64,000 nt of DNA from Irpex lacteus (GCA_001986395.2 MQVO02000006.1:1768337-1832336); one strand, 5' to 3'. Shown: positions 20,203 through 32,411, counted from the first letter of the stretch. Numbers and translations: made by a program. The notes: generated from the sequence alone by a model not told the origin.

Positions 20203-21500
20203 ATGTTCGCGCGTTCTGCTGCCCGCTCGCTCGCCAACACCCGCCAGTTCTCCTCCTCGGCTGCTCGCCAGACCAAGGTCGCCGTGCTCGGTGCTGGCGG
20301 AGGTATCGGACAACCCCTCTCGCTCCTCCTCAAGCAGAACAAGCTTGTCACTTCCCTCAGCCTCTACGATATCCGTGGTGCTCCTGGTGTTGCTGCTGAT
20401 GTCAGCCACATCGACACTGCTAGCGAGGTACGCAATGTCCTCGCGTTATGCGCGTGAATACATGGCTTAGACTTTCTGTAGGTCAACGGCTACCCCGCAG
20501 ACCAGCTCGACCAGGCCCTTGAGGGTGTCAAGGTCGTCGTCATCCCCGCCGGTGTCCCCCGTAAGGTGTGTATCTCAGTGACTTCTTAAATCCAATATGC
20601 ATACTAAATGTGCTATTCTTTACAGCCTGGTGTGAGTAGTTATTTTATGTCAAATTATTGGTGTCCATGCTGAACTGCAATTGCTTAGATGACCCGTGAC
20701 GATCTCTTCAACGTAAGTATCCCTACCCTCACAGTCGCAACCCGCCTCATTAACGCCTCTCCCTAGACCAACGCCTCCATCGTCCGCGACCTTGCCTCCG
20801 CCGTCGCCCGCGTCTCCCCCGAGGCCCACCTCCTCATCATCTCCAACCCCGTCAACTCCACCGTCCCCATCGTCTCCGAAGTCCTCAAGAAGGCCGGAGT
20901 CTACGACCCCCGCCGCGTCTTCGGTGTCACCAGCCTCGACGTCGTCCGTGCCTCCCGCTTCCTCGGCAGCGTCACTGGCGTCGACCCCAAGGAACTCGTT
21001 GTCCCCGTCGTCGGTGGTCACTCTGGTGCCACCATCGTCCCTCTTCTCTCCCAGGTCGCCCACGGTAAGGGTGTCAAGGGCGAGGCCTACGAGAAGCTCG
21101 TTCACCGTATCCAGTTCGGTGGTGATGAGGTCGTCAAGGCTAAGGATGGTGCTGGAAGCGCTACTCTCTCGATGGCTTACGCTGGTGCCAAGTTCACTGA
21201 TGCTTTGCTCCGTGGCTTGAGCGGTGAGAAGGGTGTTGTTACCCCCACTTTCGTCAAGAGCCCCTTGTTCGAGGACAAGGGTGTCGAGTACTTCTCGTCC
21301 AACGTCGAGCTCGGCGTAAGTAATCTCACTTGATGCAATTAAAAAACAAGCTAACTTGAATGTGCTTGCAGGTTAACGGTGTTGAGAAGATTCACCCTGT
21401 TGGCCCCTTGTCCGCTGAGGAGGAGAAGCTCCTCGAGGCCTGCCTCCCTGACCTCAAGAAGAACATCGAGAAGGGCAAGGCCTTCGTTGCCCAGTCATAG
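20203..21500 (+). CDS. MDH1: Malate dehydrogenase, mitochondrial
   Basis: Converts malate and NAD+ to oxaloacetate and NADH in the TCA cycle. Six exons join to 338 residues: 20203-20427, 20482-20565, 20626-20631, 20689-20712, 20767-21315, 21372-21500. All introns are phase 0. The N-terminus [23 protein letters not shown] in two parts (presequence rich in Arg and Ser) is a mitochondrial targeting signal. Then come the NAD-binding [13 protein letters not shown], the substrate Arg loop [36 protein letters not shown] and the catalytic [10 protein letters not shown] (His). Two residues of the substrate loop (Pro-Gly) are encoded by a 6-nt exon. Length and motifs match the mitochondrial family; no broken residue is seen. 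Confidence 0.97.
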
Positions 21501-21812
21501 ATTGGGTGGTAGATGTGTAGTGTCGTGTACGTTCTTTAAGTAGTTAAAAGCGTCAAATATAGATGCGTCTCAGGGACTTATTGATTTATGGCTGAACTTT
21601 GCCTTAAGTTGAGCATTCACCCACCTGTGTGAAATCCCTATATGCCGTGATCATCGAGCTCAGGTCTATCTCAGCATGTTGCGATTATTTTGTACATTGC
21701 ATGGCGCGGGCATGGCATGGATTGTCGGTGCAATCGAGAGTGTGGCATACAACGAAGATAAAATACCGAAAAAAGCAACAGGTCAACCTCCTCCTAGTAC
21801 ATCAACATTCCC
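21501..21812. other. Intergenic, convergent MDH1 and RPL35 3' ends
   Basis: The 312 bp hold the two 3' untranslated regions. Nothing else is seen. Confidence 0.6.
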
Positions 21813-22358
21813 TCATGCGGACTTGACGGCATACTTGCGGGTAGGGAAGTGAATGTCCTTCTTCTTCTGCTTGAGGGTCTTCAAAGACGCCTCGTGCTAT
21901 ACGGGTGTCAACATTTGAGAGGGTGGACATAAACAATGCAAACGCACAGGAGTCAACCGTCTACGGATAGCACGGGTCTTCTTCACACGGAGGTCAAGGG
22001 GAGCATATTTCTTCTTCTTGTAGAGCTCCCGGAGGTTTTGTCGCTGCTTTTGGTTAATGACGGTCAAAACCCGGGCGATGGACTTGCGGACGGTGTTGCT
22101 GATCGATCCAAGAACAATGTCAGCAACGAAGTCCTTCGCAAAATGACTTATGCACGCACATCCTGGTCAACTTGGCCGCAGAGCCACCAACAATCTTCTG
22201 CACCCGGAGGGTGAGGAGCTCGTTCTTGAGCTCAGTCAATTGCTTGTTCAAGTCGTTCTTCGACCTAAATCCTACGATCAATTCCCCGCAACATCGACAG
22301 ACACTCTCGCGACAACGCACTTGGACTGGAGCTCGTACGCCTTGACCTTTCCGGGCAT
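21813..22358 (-). CDS. RPL35: 60S ribosomal protein L35 (uL29)
   Basis: Large-subunit protein at the peptide exit tunnel. Four exons (22358-22321, 22264-22160, 22098-21948, 21896-21813) give 125 residues, the normal size. The protein starts [18 protein letters not shown], with the split Lys codon restored by splicing. It continues [15 protein letters not shown] as [19 protein letters not shown], then [17 protein letters not shown] and [20 protein letters not shown], ending [11 protein letters not shown]. Short early exons and several introns are usual for ribosomal protein genes of mushrooms. No anomaly is seen. Confidence 0.96.
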
Positions 22359-22905
22359 TTTGATGTAGTCTGAAGAGAGTGGTTGGTGGTTAGCTATAAG
22401 TTTCTACGAAGCGCCAGACAATCTGACGACCCCGCCTTCGCGCTCGAGAAACCCGCGCATTCGAAGTCGACGTCGGCGACGACGCCGGGTTCCTCCAGCA
22501 TTCCAGCGGACATCGAGCAGAGCGAGAGAGAATATTCACCTTGAGGAGTGTCGTAGGGAACGTACGCGCCGAGTACTGTCGCAAGCGGTGAAAGGACCGT
22601 GGGACAATACCATCAATGACTATGTAGTTCTTCAAGCCACTCGGTGATTGCCGAACTTCCCCTTTGGGACTCCAACCTTCGAAGTTCGCACAGCTCCTCG
22701 CTGCCCTCGTCGCCTCCCGTCGTCGGTGTACCCTTCGTCGGCGTTGTCTCTCTGATTATTTCTCATTATTGTTTGCTGCTCCCCGCTGTGCTTCACGATG
22801 ACCAGCTCTGTGCTATGGGCGACTCTGGACTCTGGGCCTGCCCGATAATCGTGTATCTCCTCGGCTTCTAACGTACTCTGCCAACAACATGCGTTGTCCA
22901 CAAGG
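22359..22905. other. RPL35 promoter side and 5' flank of next gene
   Basis: Contains the upstream region of RPL35. Overlapping open frames at 22390-22871 on both strands have no recognisable domain and lack a consistent splice path, so none is called. An upstream exon of the gene that follows may lie here, since a CTAAC and an AAG acceptor-like site occur at 22868-22904. Confidence 0.4.
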
Positions 22906-23643
22906 CCCGACTGCGTCCCACCCAAAATCTCACGTCCAAGGCCTCGTACATCGTCTACGACACTGTCGACCCTTCTCCCGACGAACTTCAAGTTAATACC
23001 CCCATTTGCCAGTGTTCGTTCATCTCGATGCGTTCTGTTACCAAGTCGCCGGTCGTCTTCCAGCCAGACGGCTCCGTCGACCCCGCAGCCCTCTTCCCAC
23101 ACGTCGACGAGGACACTCTCAATGCTATCCTCAATCACGACCTACCTGCCGCTGAGCTCTACAAGCTCGATACTCGTCGTATATCGGAGACGCAGACGCA
23201 ATGGCATCTGGTGGACCTGGACGATTCCACGGTGAAAGTTCGCAGTGTACCCTCGGCTCGTCAAATATACCAGAACTTGGACTCTCTACTCGTACCTCTC
23301 AACACTTACTTCTCGATACTCTGCGTCCATGGCCTGTCAAATGGCCAGCCACCAACGTTGCCCTGTCATTTCTTCAAGTACAGCAGCCATCTCGTCAAGA
23401 TTGCAAGTCAGTACGAGTGGCCCGCTGTGCTATTGTACCATTTTGCGTTTTTTGCGCGGAGGTGTAACGACATGATATTGGGAAAGTACTCGGGATGGGA
23501 GAAGATTGATGTGGATCTCATGGAGGAGTTGCTCGTGCAGCATCGAATACAGCCTGACGTGCGTAAACCCTCATGTTGTCTCCATCAAGTATTGAACTTC
23601 ATGCCCACAGCCGAACGACGCTAAAGGTCAACGGCGGAGGTAG
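22905..23643 (+). CDS. Hypothetical protein, 5' end uncertain
   Basis: I do not recognise a named family. The frame is open from about 22872; the first ATG in frame is at 23028, but the reading before it (SKASYIVYDTVDPSPDELQV and PICQCSFISM) is protein-like, so the true start is probably in an upstream exon. The body has DEDTLNAILNHDLPAAELYK, QWHLVDLDDS, and a helical C-terminal part with YEWPAVLLYHFAFFARRC and YSGWEKIDVDLMEELL. An intron at 23561-23611 gives the end PNDAKGQRRR with stop at 23641. The WPAVLLYHF and SGWxxxD pattern resembles capsid-like or Gag-like proteins often seen in mushroom genomes, but that is a weak impression. Confidence 0.5.
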
Positions 23644-23759
23644 TTGATACAACATCTGGGAAAGGCTATGGCGTACATGGGGTGGATAGTCTGGTGCATA
23701 TGTTACACTTATAGTCGGTATCGTCTCCATCGATATATATTCATGGTCTCTCCAATGGT

Positions 23760-24559
23760 CTACCGGTCCTTCGTCGCTTCACCTGGCTCCGCCGCTGCCT
23801 GTGCATGTGTTGTTTCGGACTTCTGCTGCTCATTCAGCATACATCCATGCATTTATTGTATCTAACTTACCTTTTCATCGACCGTTATCCGCTGCAATCT
23901 ATACGCCAATTGTCGTATCCTCTCAATTCCCCTTCCGTCGTTCTTTCGTGACACAAATCCTTGCTGCACTTCGACCTCATGCATGAACGCAGCAATGTCG
24001 GCCAGTGAGGAGCTCAAGTCCCGCAAATGCGCCAGCCCGTTCCTACCATGGCATGATATTGTTGTTTAAGTCCTCAGTGTAATACGCCATAAATCTGACA
24101 AACATACCTCGTCCTCAGCTTCTCCACCATCAGACCCTGTATATCCCTCTTCGTCCTCTCCTCCAACCTCGCTCGCGCCAGCTCGTTCCTACCCGCCTCA
24201 GCTCTAATCCTCTCCAAGTCCCTCCTCGCCTCCCCAATCATCGTCCTCAGCCGGTCATGTTCCTCGCGCCGTATCGATGCTTCAAGCAGCGCAGTCTTCA
24301 GATCGCGCTGAAGCGCAGCGTTCGCGACGCCTACTTCTGCGACTTTGCGGTGCAGGGAGATGAGGTGCCGGCGAACGGCGAGGTAGGGTAGGATGGCGGT
24401 TGGTGCGAGGATGGCGGTGAAGATCGCTATGTGCGTGAGAGGGGAGAGTGGCTGCACTGCGTTGGTAGGACGCTGTGGTGAAGTCGTCTGGGTGGGATGT
24501 TCTAACGGGTTGGATGCTGTTTGAACGTCTTGAACGTCCGGCTGCGAAGAGGTAGACAT
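23760..24559 (-). CDS. Small coiled-coil protein with one membrane segment
   Basis: Three exons (24559-24108, 24042-23871, 23825-23760) splice in frame to 229 residues. The N-terminus is Ser/Thr/Pro-rich. A single hydrophobic segment (IAIFTAILAPTAILPYLAV, about residues 45-63) is followed by a long charged helix with heptad-like spacing (HRKVAEVGVANAALQRDLKT and onward to RTKRDIQGLMVEKLR). Exon 2 continues helical (NGLAHLRDLSSSLADIAAF). The third exon rests on a strong GTAAGT donor; without splicing there, the protein stops two residues later. The topology suggests a membrane-anchored coiled-coil protein, perhaps of ER or mitochondria. Function is unknown. Confidence 0.6.
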
Positions 24560-24989
24560 GTTCCAAAGCAGAGTGCAGCCGTTAGTGGTGGTCTATGTCT
24601 TCAGGTACAGCGTTGCAGCTATAAGCACGTTCAAGTTCTGTTCTTACTTGATTTAATGTGAATGTACACGCAATCCTGACGGCACCTGCGTTGTGAGCGG
24701 CATTGCGTCCGACTCAAGTAAGCTTGAATGAGACCAGAGGTCGTGTATTCTGATTACTAAGAGTCAACTATCAAAGTGTGTGCTACGAAGGTATACTAAG
24801 CTGGGGGTATAGGGAACGGTATAACGAGAGCGACGTGTGGTACAAAAGGCAACATAGAGTAAGCAGCAGAGAGATACACGATAAATCTATAGAGAAGCAA
24901 CATACGAAAGCAAGACAACTGGAGCAAAGTAAAAAGGTCCGTATCCAAAGAGACATTGACTTACATACATAGCAAGAAGGGTATACCAA
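24560..24989. other. Intergenic
   Basis: Upstream region of the coiled-coil gene and the 3' flank of the Trp/Gly-rich gene. Short open frames are shadows; nothing else is seen. Confidence 0.5.
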
Positions 24990-27758
24990 TCATTTCTTGC
25001 GGCCAATGCCAAAGAGACGTTTCCAAAATCCGCGTTTCTTCTTTTTCGGTGGCTCGGGGGGCGGAGGTTCCGGTGGTAATACCCTTGAACACAACAGTTA
25101 GAATCAATCCGAGACATATGTAGTGAAATAACGCACTCGTCAACGTATACTGTCTTGTCTTGAGGCAACATTTCCATCAAGTGAGCAATGGCATCCCGGT
25201 TCGCTGCCTTTACTCCCTCTGGGATTGGGACTTTTCTGCGCCAGACAGCCATGCTGTTCCCACTGTTCGAAAGCAGGAAGACAAACACGACGACCTGGTG
25301 TTGAGGCTTATATGTCACGACCGACTCTTGAAAAATCCGATCGCATGTTTGGTGGACCTGGGGAAGGGTGAGCCAGTCGAAAGCTGGTTGCGTCGGACCA
25401 CCTGGAGTTGCGTTCGTGCGGTAGTCTGCGTTAGTAATGAGAGCTCCTCGTTGACCGGTTTCAAGGAACTTTTGGAGCTGTAAACCATGAATGCACATTA
25501 TTGTTGGGTTCCTTTCATGTTCATGCGAATACTCACCCCAATAGTAGCCAGACCATTTGCCATTGCCTCAATCCAGCGTATCAAGGAAGACACCCTCGGG
25601 TCATTATCAGGACTGAAAGCCCAGTAAATCCTATCCTTTGCCAACCGACGTCTGCTGAACAGTGCTCTTTGCGCGTGTTGCAGCCCAACACCATGGGACC
25701 AAACAAACGTATTTTCGCCCATACCCTGACGGGGCGGACTCAGCTCGAACACCGTCGTCATACGACCAGAAGCAAAGTTCATAGTCTTGGAGGAATCCGG
25801 GTTAGGCATCAAGTTAACACCGTTCGCAGTACCCTTCACGCCAGAGAAAGGTGTTCCCCCTACTTCACTCCATGGTGAAGCCGCATGTTGCTGTGACGGG
25901 GACTGGTACTGGTACGAGATGCCCGAGTGCGTCGTCTTGCGTTTTCGTCGGTGGTCGTCGTGGTCATCATCGTCCGTGTACATGTCGTCATCGTAGTCTT
26001 CCTCCTCTTCCTCGTCTTCTTCAGGTATAGCATCCCAATTGTCCCATCCTCCATGCCCATTAGAGCTAGCTGCCTTCTTCCCTCCCCATCCTCCGCCGTC
26101 TTGTGAATCCCAGCCAGTATTGTCTGCTGTATCGCCCCAACCCTTGATATTGGAGGCAGATTTACTACGGCCTCGCTTGTGGGACTTCTTCTCTTTACCA
26201 CCAGCTGCTGTATCTCCGGTTCCCCAAGGATCATACCCGCCGCCACCACCGTCTCCCCCGCCACCACCGCCATTTCCCCAGGCATCGCCCCCGCCCCCGC
26301 TCTCGCCCCATGCGCCCGCACCCTTTCCACCCCAGGTCTGGTCATCGAGACCTCCACTTGAAACAGGAGATTGACACCACGCCCCAGCATCCTGCCCTTG
26401 CCCACCTCCCCAGTCGTTACTCCCCCAGCTGTTGGCGGGCTGCATTTGCGGGGCATGCTGCGGCTGTGTCGGTGTACCTTTCGGTTGATTACCCCACGCC
26501 TGCCAAGCCTGTGTCGCCATCTGCGTAGGCATGGACATCTGTTGACGGTGCATAGCGGGCGCATGGTGTTGATGGTGGTGTTGAGCAGGAGGCTGCGGTC
26601 CTCCACCGAGGATACCAGCGAGCTGAGATTGTAATTGGGCCATGTTTGGTTGACCAGGTCCTCGTGCGGAGTACGATGTTTGCATCGGCGGTGCTGATTG
26701 TGGAGGCGGAGGAGGGGCGGGAGCAGGTACGTTGGCTTTGATTGTGGTCGCGAAACGAGTTGTTCCATACTTTCTTGCATCTTCGTACGCCGCCGCTTCT
26801 CGTCCCCAATTCATCCATGCCCCCGCTGCTACAGGTGGAGGCTGGTCGGGATCACCCCATCCTCTTGCAAACGGACCCTGGCTTTGCGATCTAGTATGCA
26901 TTGGTCTAGGTTCTGCTTTCGGTGGCGGTGGTGGTGCAGGATTGTATGATGGAAAGAGGGGAGGAGATGAAGATCGCGCCTGCGCATCAAAGGACGAGGA
27001 ATATGAAGTGAACGCCACGCGTTTGGGCGCTGGCTGTGTCGCAGCTTCCGCAGGAGGATCAGCAGCTTCGTGGTTTGCAGGAGGCTTCTTCTTTAATGTA
27101 CTTTTCCTTGTGACTCCTGGTGGTGCTGCGGTTGCAGGGTCCGGTCGACTTTGCGCTTGGCTGTGCGAGCCAAATCCCAACGCGCTTGTTACCGTAGACA
27201 TCCATCCTGCTGGTGGCTGTTGTTCTTGTGCATCATCCCAACCAACTGCTGCAGGAGTTTGTGCCCCTCCTGCGGGACTACGCGCACCGCCCGTCGACGT
27301 ATGTCCGTACGAGCCGTCAGCTTCTTCCTCGTCACCGGCCTGATCATCACCCCAGCCACCGCCCTGGTCAAAGTCGTGTGATTGACTGTGCCAACCTGCA
27401 GCTGCAAGATAGGCGTAATCAAACATGGTTTATGATTGTAAGTCATATGAGATCGACGTAATAAGGAGGGTTACATCAATACAAGGGCTACCAAGTTCAA
27501 ACAGTAAGATAACCGAGACGTACTTTGCTCCTGCCAATCTCCAGCAGCTTCCTCTTCTTCAGCGAAAGGCTGATGCCCGCTCTTTGGTGATGTGAAGTGC
27601 GATGAAGGTCCAGGGGTACCTCCTCGAGGTGTTATAGATGCATGCTTTGATGCTGGAGAGGCTCGAAGACGGGGGCTTGCGACTGGAGAGACAGCTGGTG
27701 CTTGTACATCGGGAACTTTGGCTTTGGGAGTCTCTCTCTGCTTCTGCTTTTTTGCCAT
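24990..27758 (-). CDS. Conserved-looking Trp/Gly-rich protein of unknown function
   Basis: About 830 residues in at least four exons. It starts MAKKQKQRETPKAKVPDVQ (27758). An intron near 27522-27410 joins WQEQ to AGWHSQSHDFDQGGGWGDD. The centre is long and low in complexity: many GWG, AWG and WGG units between Pro/Gln-rich stretches, an acidic run (EEDEEEEEDYDDD) and an RKRK patch. The C-terminal part is globular. It runs from YWAFSPDNDPRVSSLIRWIE through FDWLTLPQVHQTCDRIFQES and VVFVFLLSNSGNSMAVWRRK to the tail PPEPPPPEPPKKKKRGFWK, ending FGIGRKK. The globular end looks like a fungal domain I have seen described as CcmS-related, but I am unsure of the name. The role is unknown. Confidence 0.65.
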
Positions 27759-28291
27759 GAGCAGTCAGCCAGTGTGATAATGAATGGCCAGAATCTGTGG
27801 ATACGGATGTGAGTCTGGGGACCAACTGAAGTCTGTATTAGGATGATTGGCGATGGGGTATATATGCAACTGAGTTCGTCGTTAGCATACGGATAAAAAG
27901 CGGATATTAGATAAATAACAAGCTGGAATCCTTGAGTACGACCTCAAAAGACACCAGGCTGTCGGCGTCGACGCCGCAGGAGAGATAGGTTCAGAAAGCT
28001 AGGTATGGTATTCACAGACAAGCAGAGTCGAGTTTATGACAGTTGCGGTCGCCTTGTCTAGCGGAGTTCGAGCGCCTGTATTGCGTTGTTACTGCGATAA
28101 GAGGTTGATAAGAAGAAGAGATAAGAAATAACCTTACAGGTAACAAACTTACTTACCTGGTCATCTTCAGTACTGACGCCAGCTTGGAGATCTCGACTCT
28201 CGAGCTCTTACTTCCTACCTCTTACCTTGATTCATCCTCGAACGAGAGATGCACATTCTGCTGTCACGTACTTTGTTACAGTAAATCCCAG
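27759..28291. promoter_or_regulatory. Divergent intergenic region
   Basis: Shared upstream region of the Trp/Gly-rich gene (-) and the STB6-like gene (+). No specific element is recognised. A GGTAACAAACTTACTTACC tract at about 28139 resembles the GTAAC/CTTAC motifs of the transposon nest. Confidence 0.4.
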
Positions 28292-31200
28292 ATGACTTCT
28301 CAAGTTAACCAGAAACCTCGTGTGAACACTGCGCACCTTCCGGTGCCAACTATCGTCTCACCCACCTCCTCAACCGACGGCGACAGCATCTCGCCCCTCC
28401 TACCGGCTTTCGTTCCTCGGCCCTCAGCCTCGCGACATACAACCTCACAATCTCTTTCTGTTCCTTCGAATGGGTCTCTTACACTGATTCCGCAGCACTC
28501 CTCATCCAATGTTTCTCGGGTAGAGGGCCAGAGCCACAGGCTGCTTATGCCTACCACAAGGGAAACCCGCCCTTCCCATACATTCATCTTACCGAAGTCC
28601 TCAAAGTTCTCGCCGTCAAAGCACTCTCGGTCAAGAGCAGGCTCGCTTGTACACACGGTACCGCCCTCTCCGGATCCTAATGCCTCACCACCTACTTCAG
28701 TTGACTGGGTCGGCGGTGGCTGTCGGTTCGAAGTGGTAGAGGAGCAGATTGAGTTGTCGGGTTATCAAATATATGCAGTAGAGAAATGGTGAGTTGGGAT
28801 GATTTGTCATGCCTTCACAAGTACCAATGACACGCAAGGGTTGTAGATCGACATCGTCCTGTCACTGTGCTAACAGTACTGACCGGTGATACTAACCACA
28901 AGGTATGAGTTACCGTGCTATACACTCTATCCTCATTCTGACTCGACACAGATCACTGTCACAGCAATCAGCCCCTCGTCTAACCTAAGTTCCATTGAGG
29001 CTCAATTAGAATGGGAGAAGGCGATTCATCTGTTACGCAGAGATGGCGCACGTCCGAAAGAGGTGTGTATTACTTGCCTGGCCATGTATGCGTTCTCTCA
29101 TCCCCTTGTGTAGATCAATCATGGTGTAATCATGGTCACTTCGCTTGCCAACTTCCGTTCCGACTTCACGATAGTACACATCCCTGGCGGGAACTATTTG
29201 GATGTCCGTGAACAGCTCTATACAAACATCAACGTCCTTCGCATGGGCTGTAGTGGCAGAAGCGCATTGACTCTCGAGGAGCCGAGGTATGTCCATCTCC
29301 AAAGAGTACTGGAGCATCTAACCTATATCTATATGCAACGTAGCGAAACTACAAAGGACCGTTTCATCTCGTCATATTACATCCCCGACAAGTCCGTCAT
29401 GCGATCGCCAGGGCTCTTCAAGGCTGTAGTTCTCGAGCTCATCAAGCTTGTGCAGGCTGCATTGGCCATCTGCGGTATGTTCGACATGTGTCGTGAAGAG
29501 CGAGATGGTCTTTTGTGCGATGTGACGTGCGAGGGCATACAGCGCTGGATAGCTGAGGTTGGCGAGCCCTGCGTGAACGTCGAGGTAATAAGGTCTACAA
29601 CATTTCGATTGTGCTTTGCTGATGTATTTTCAGCCTATGGAAAGAGTGGCGGATCCCACAGTGGTGGCAGCGCTGTTAAGTTTGGTGCTCACAGCGCGAA
29701 ATCGGCTGAATGGCCTCGGGCAGGTATGTATACCTAATCATGTAGCAGAGGACTGTCGGCTTACACCATGATAGTACGTCCCCAAAGACCCTTTCATCGA
29801 CCCTCCCGCCTTTGTCAAAGCCCTCAATTCTTTCATGGCGGCCAAACAGCACGGTCACTCCCACTCGATGTCCCTTCCTCACCATATACCTGTGTCAGCC
29901 ATCAACATGAGCCCAGGAAACTTTTCCACGCCATCATCACCTCCACAAGGTCTCTACTACCTCACAAAGGACGTTTACGAGGCTATCACTGCTGCCTACG
30001 ACAAGGGCAAACAGAACGAGTCGTACAAGGTCCACCGCGTACTTATAAACAAACTCGACGACCTCGCCACCGACCTGCGCACGAACCCCGATCCGGACAC
30101 TCGCAAAGGCTCCTTCAGTTCCGCGAGCAACTTGAACCCGACGACCAAATTAGACGAATTCGTGAGAGTCATCACTGCGAACTCGAAGGACGGCTCGCCG
30201 AGCGTGAGGTATCTATGGACCGGGCGGCCTGGAGACGTTGCTAGGAAACGCAGGGAGAGGGAGGCGATTTGGAGTGAGGGCGAGGAGAAGGAGAGGGAGC
30301 GAGAGAAGGAGATCGAGGAGAAGGAAAGGGAGAGGATTGAACGCGATCGAGATAGGGATAGGGATGTTAAGTCGTCGGAGGATGAGATGGATTTTATGGG
30401 TGGTATTCCTTGGTCGGGGAGAGTACAGAGGAAACTTGAGTCTTGGGCGGCGTATGTGCTGAGTCTTTCCGGGAAAAGTATAGCTGACTCATGTCGTTTC
30501 TAGGATCGGGAGAGGGAAGAAGAGTAGTGTTGACTTTGGTGGACGAGTGAAGGGGTATGAGTCCCCACTTCGCGGACAGCCCACACAGCCTATTCCTACA
30601 TTGCCATCTGTTGTCGTTTCGAGGTACGAAGGTCGTTGCTTGAAGTGTGCGTCATTCAATTTATGCTGAAATCGCCCAGGGAGCAAGACGACGACGATAT
30701 CCTTACCAGTGGCCAAGTCTCACCAGTTTGTAAGTTCATGATCTAACATATTGCGTCTGGAGTCTCACATTTTACTCCAGCGGATACGCACACGAAGAAC
30801 CCATTCAGACTAGGTGTCGACGGTCTATCGCAAGCACGGCGATCCAACGGCGAATTATCCGACTACGACCGCAAAGTCACCGAATTCAACCAACGTAACC
30901 CCCCGTCGAGGCCTTACGCACAAACCCGTATCGTCAGTTGGGCCGATCCCCAAACGGCTGCTCGAGACTCTCTAGGTGACGATGAAGAGAGCAGGCTTAG
31001 ACGGGGGCCGAGTCCTGCTCCTCGACCCATCTCGCAGGAGGACCCGGGAGAAGGAGAGGAGACTTTGCGACCCAAGCGTATCGACCTACAAGCTCTCAAG
31101 AGATGTCGCAGTTTCGACGACGTAGACGCCCTGCGCGGCACACGTATCTTGCCACCCGAGAGGATGCGCATCGACGTCGAGCTGTGCGGACAGACTCTCA

Positions 31201-31910
31201 TGTTGCGTCGCCGGGAGGAGCACCTACAGAATGTCATAGCCTGCCTCGAAGCTCTCACCTCGACGCTTTCCGCTTCCAACTCAACACTACGCCAAGACCA
31301 AACCTCAAAGCAAGCCGCGATCGATGCGTTGTACTCGCGTGCCGGCGTATTACAGGACATCGAGGCCATGCGCGCACACGCGGACGCCATGACGCAAGAG
31401 ACCAACGCACTCGCGTACGAGTCTGCACAGTTCCTCATCGACGATCTCTGGCATATGGCCGCTGCGCCGAGAGCAAAGGTGCTTGCCGTGCGCGAGCGGG
31501 TGTTTGGCACGGGGCGCAGGCTCCCGCAGGGCGTGAAGGGCGCCCATGGACGGTTTAATCGTATGCAGTGGACTTTGGACGGGGGAACGAGACTTGTGGA
31601 CGTCCATGGGCGGACGGAGAGTGAGGCGGAGGAGGAAGTTGGGTTACCGTGGATTAGGCCTGTTTATGAGGAAGAGGACGAGGAAGATGTGGTTGAGCAT
31701 GCGAACTTGAAGCCGACGTGGTTGTTGCGGTTCTTTAACTACTGGGGGAGCAAGTGGGGGACACCGAGGAACGCAAGTAAGAAGAGTGATGGGCCAGAGG
31801 AGTCTGAGGGGACGGATAGGAAGGAGCCTGAGAGGGCGGCAACGGGCCCTGCTGTTGCCAGTGGGCTCGAGTTGCGACCCAATGCGCCTGCCAGAAATAA
31901 CACGGCGTAG
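28292..31910 (+). CDS. STB6/STB2-like protein (putative Sin3-complex factor)
   Basis: About 1000 residues in roughly ten exons. I chose MTSQVNQKPRV at 28292 over the in-frame ATG 108 bp upstream because the extension looks untranslated. A Ser/Pro-rich N-terminus leads into a conserved block: VDWVGGGCRFEVVEEQIELS, GYQIYAVEKWVVDRHRPVTV, ITVTAISP, VIMVTSLANFRSDFTIVHIP, GGNYLDVREQLYTNINVLRM and CSGRSALTLEEPS. Helical parts follow (VLELIKLVQAALAICGMF and PMERVADPTVVAALLSLVLT). Then come an Arg/Glu-repeat linker and a C-terminal coiled-coil region (RREEHLQNVIACLEALTSTL) ending in PTWLLRFFNYWGSKWG. The N-terminal block matches my memory of the Stb2/Stb6 N-terminal domain of Sin3-binding proteins. 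The name is an inference. Confidence 0.65.
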
Positions 31911-32411
31911 GGTCTAGGATACGTTTATTATTTACTGCTGCCAGCATGTAGTATACCTTGCATATGATACCAGACCGAGTAATTCTTGCGTACCGGGCCA
32001 CGTGAATACATAAATCTTCCACGAATTTGTAGTAGCGAATGGCTATGCGCTTGGATCCGCCATCGCCATCCAATCCTGGTCTCCCCGGCGTATGCACACG
32101 AGTTCGCACTACAAATCACTACAAATACAGTTCCGGACTCTGGAACGCCTTGGAACTTTGAGATTTTGGCCGAATGTATCCGGGAGACCATAAATGCCCC
32201 CTCTCCGTGACTCCCGACCGGCTCAGCACAGCACCTCCCCAAATCTTCCTTCCTCTCCTCGACCACCTAGAGTATACCCTCCCGACCGCAGGACCGTGGC
32301 CAGCACCTCGTAACACAACAGTGACACCAACACACTCGTTATAATCGTTCACGAAACCACCCACCACATACCACACACCACCCAAATAACCACACCACAC
32401 CACAACTCGCC
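31911..32411. other. Intergenic
   Basis: The 3' flank of the STB6-like gene and the promoter of the small membrane-protein gene. Just before the start codon lies a CA-rich leader with repeated ACCACAC words (32350-32405). Nothing else is seen. Confidence 0.5.

Noticed and set aside
26039..27343. Several long + strand frames (for example 26732-27343) and a 306-codon minus frame at 25860-26780
   Set aside because: They overlap the low-complexity exon of the Trp/Gly-rich gene, where biased composition removes stop codons in other frames.
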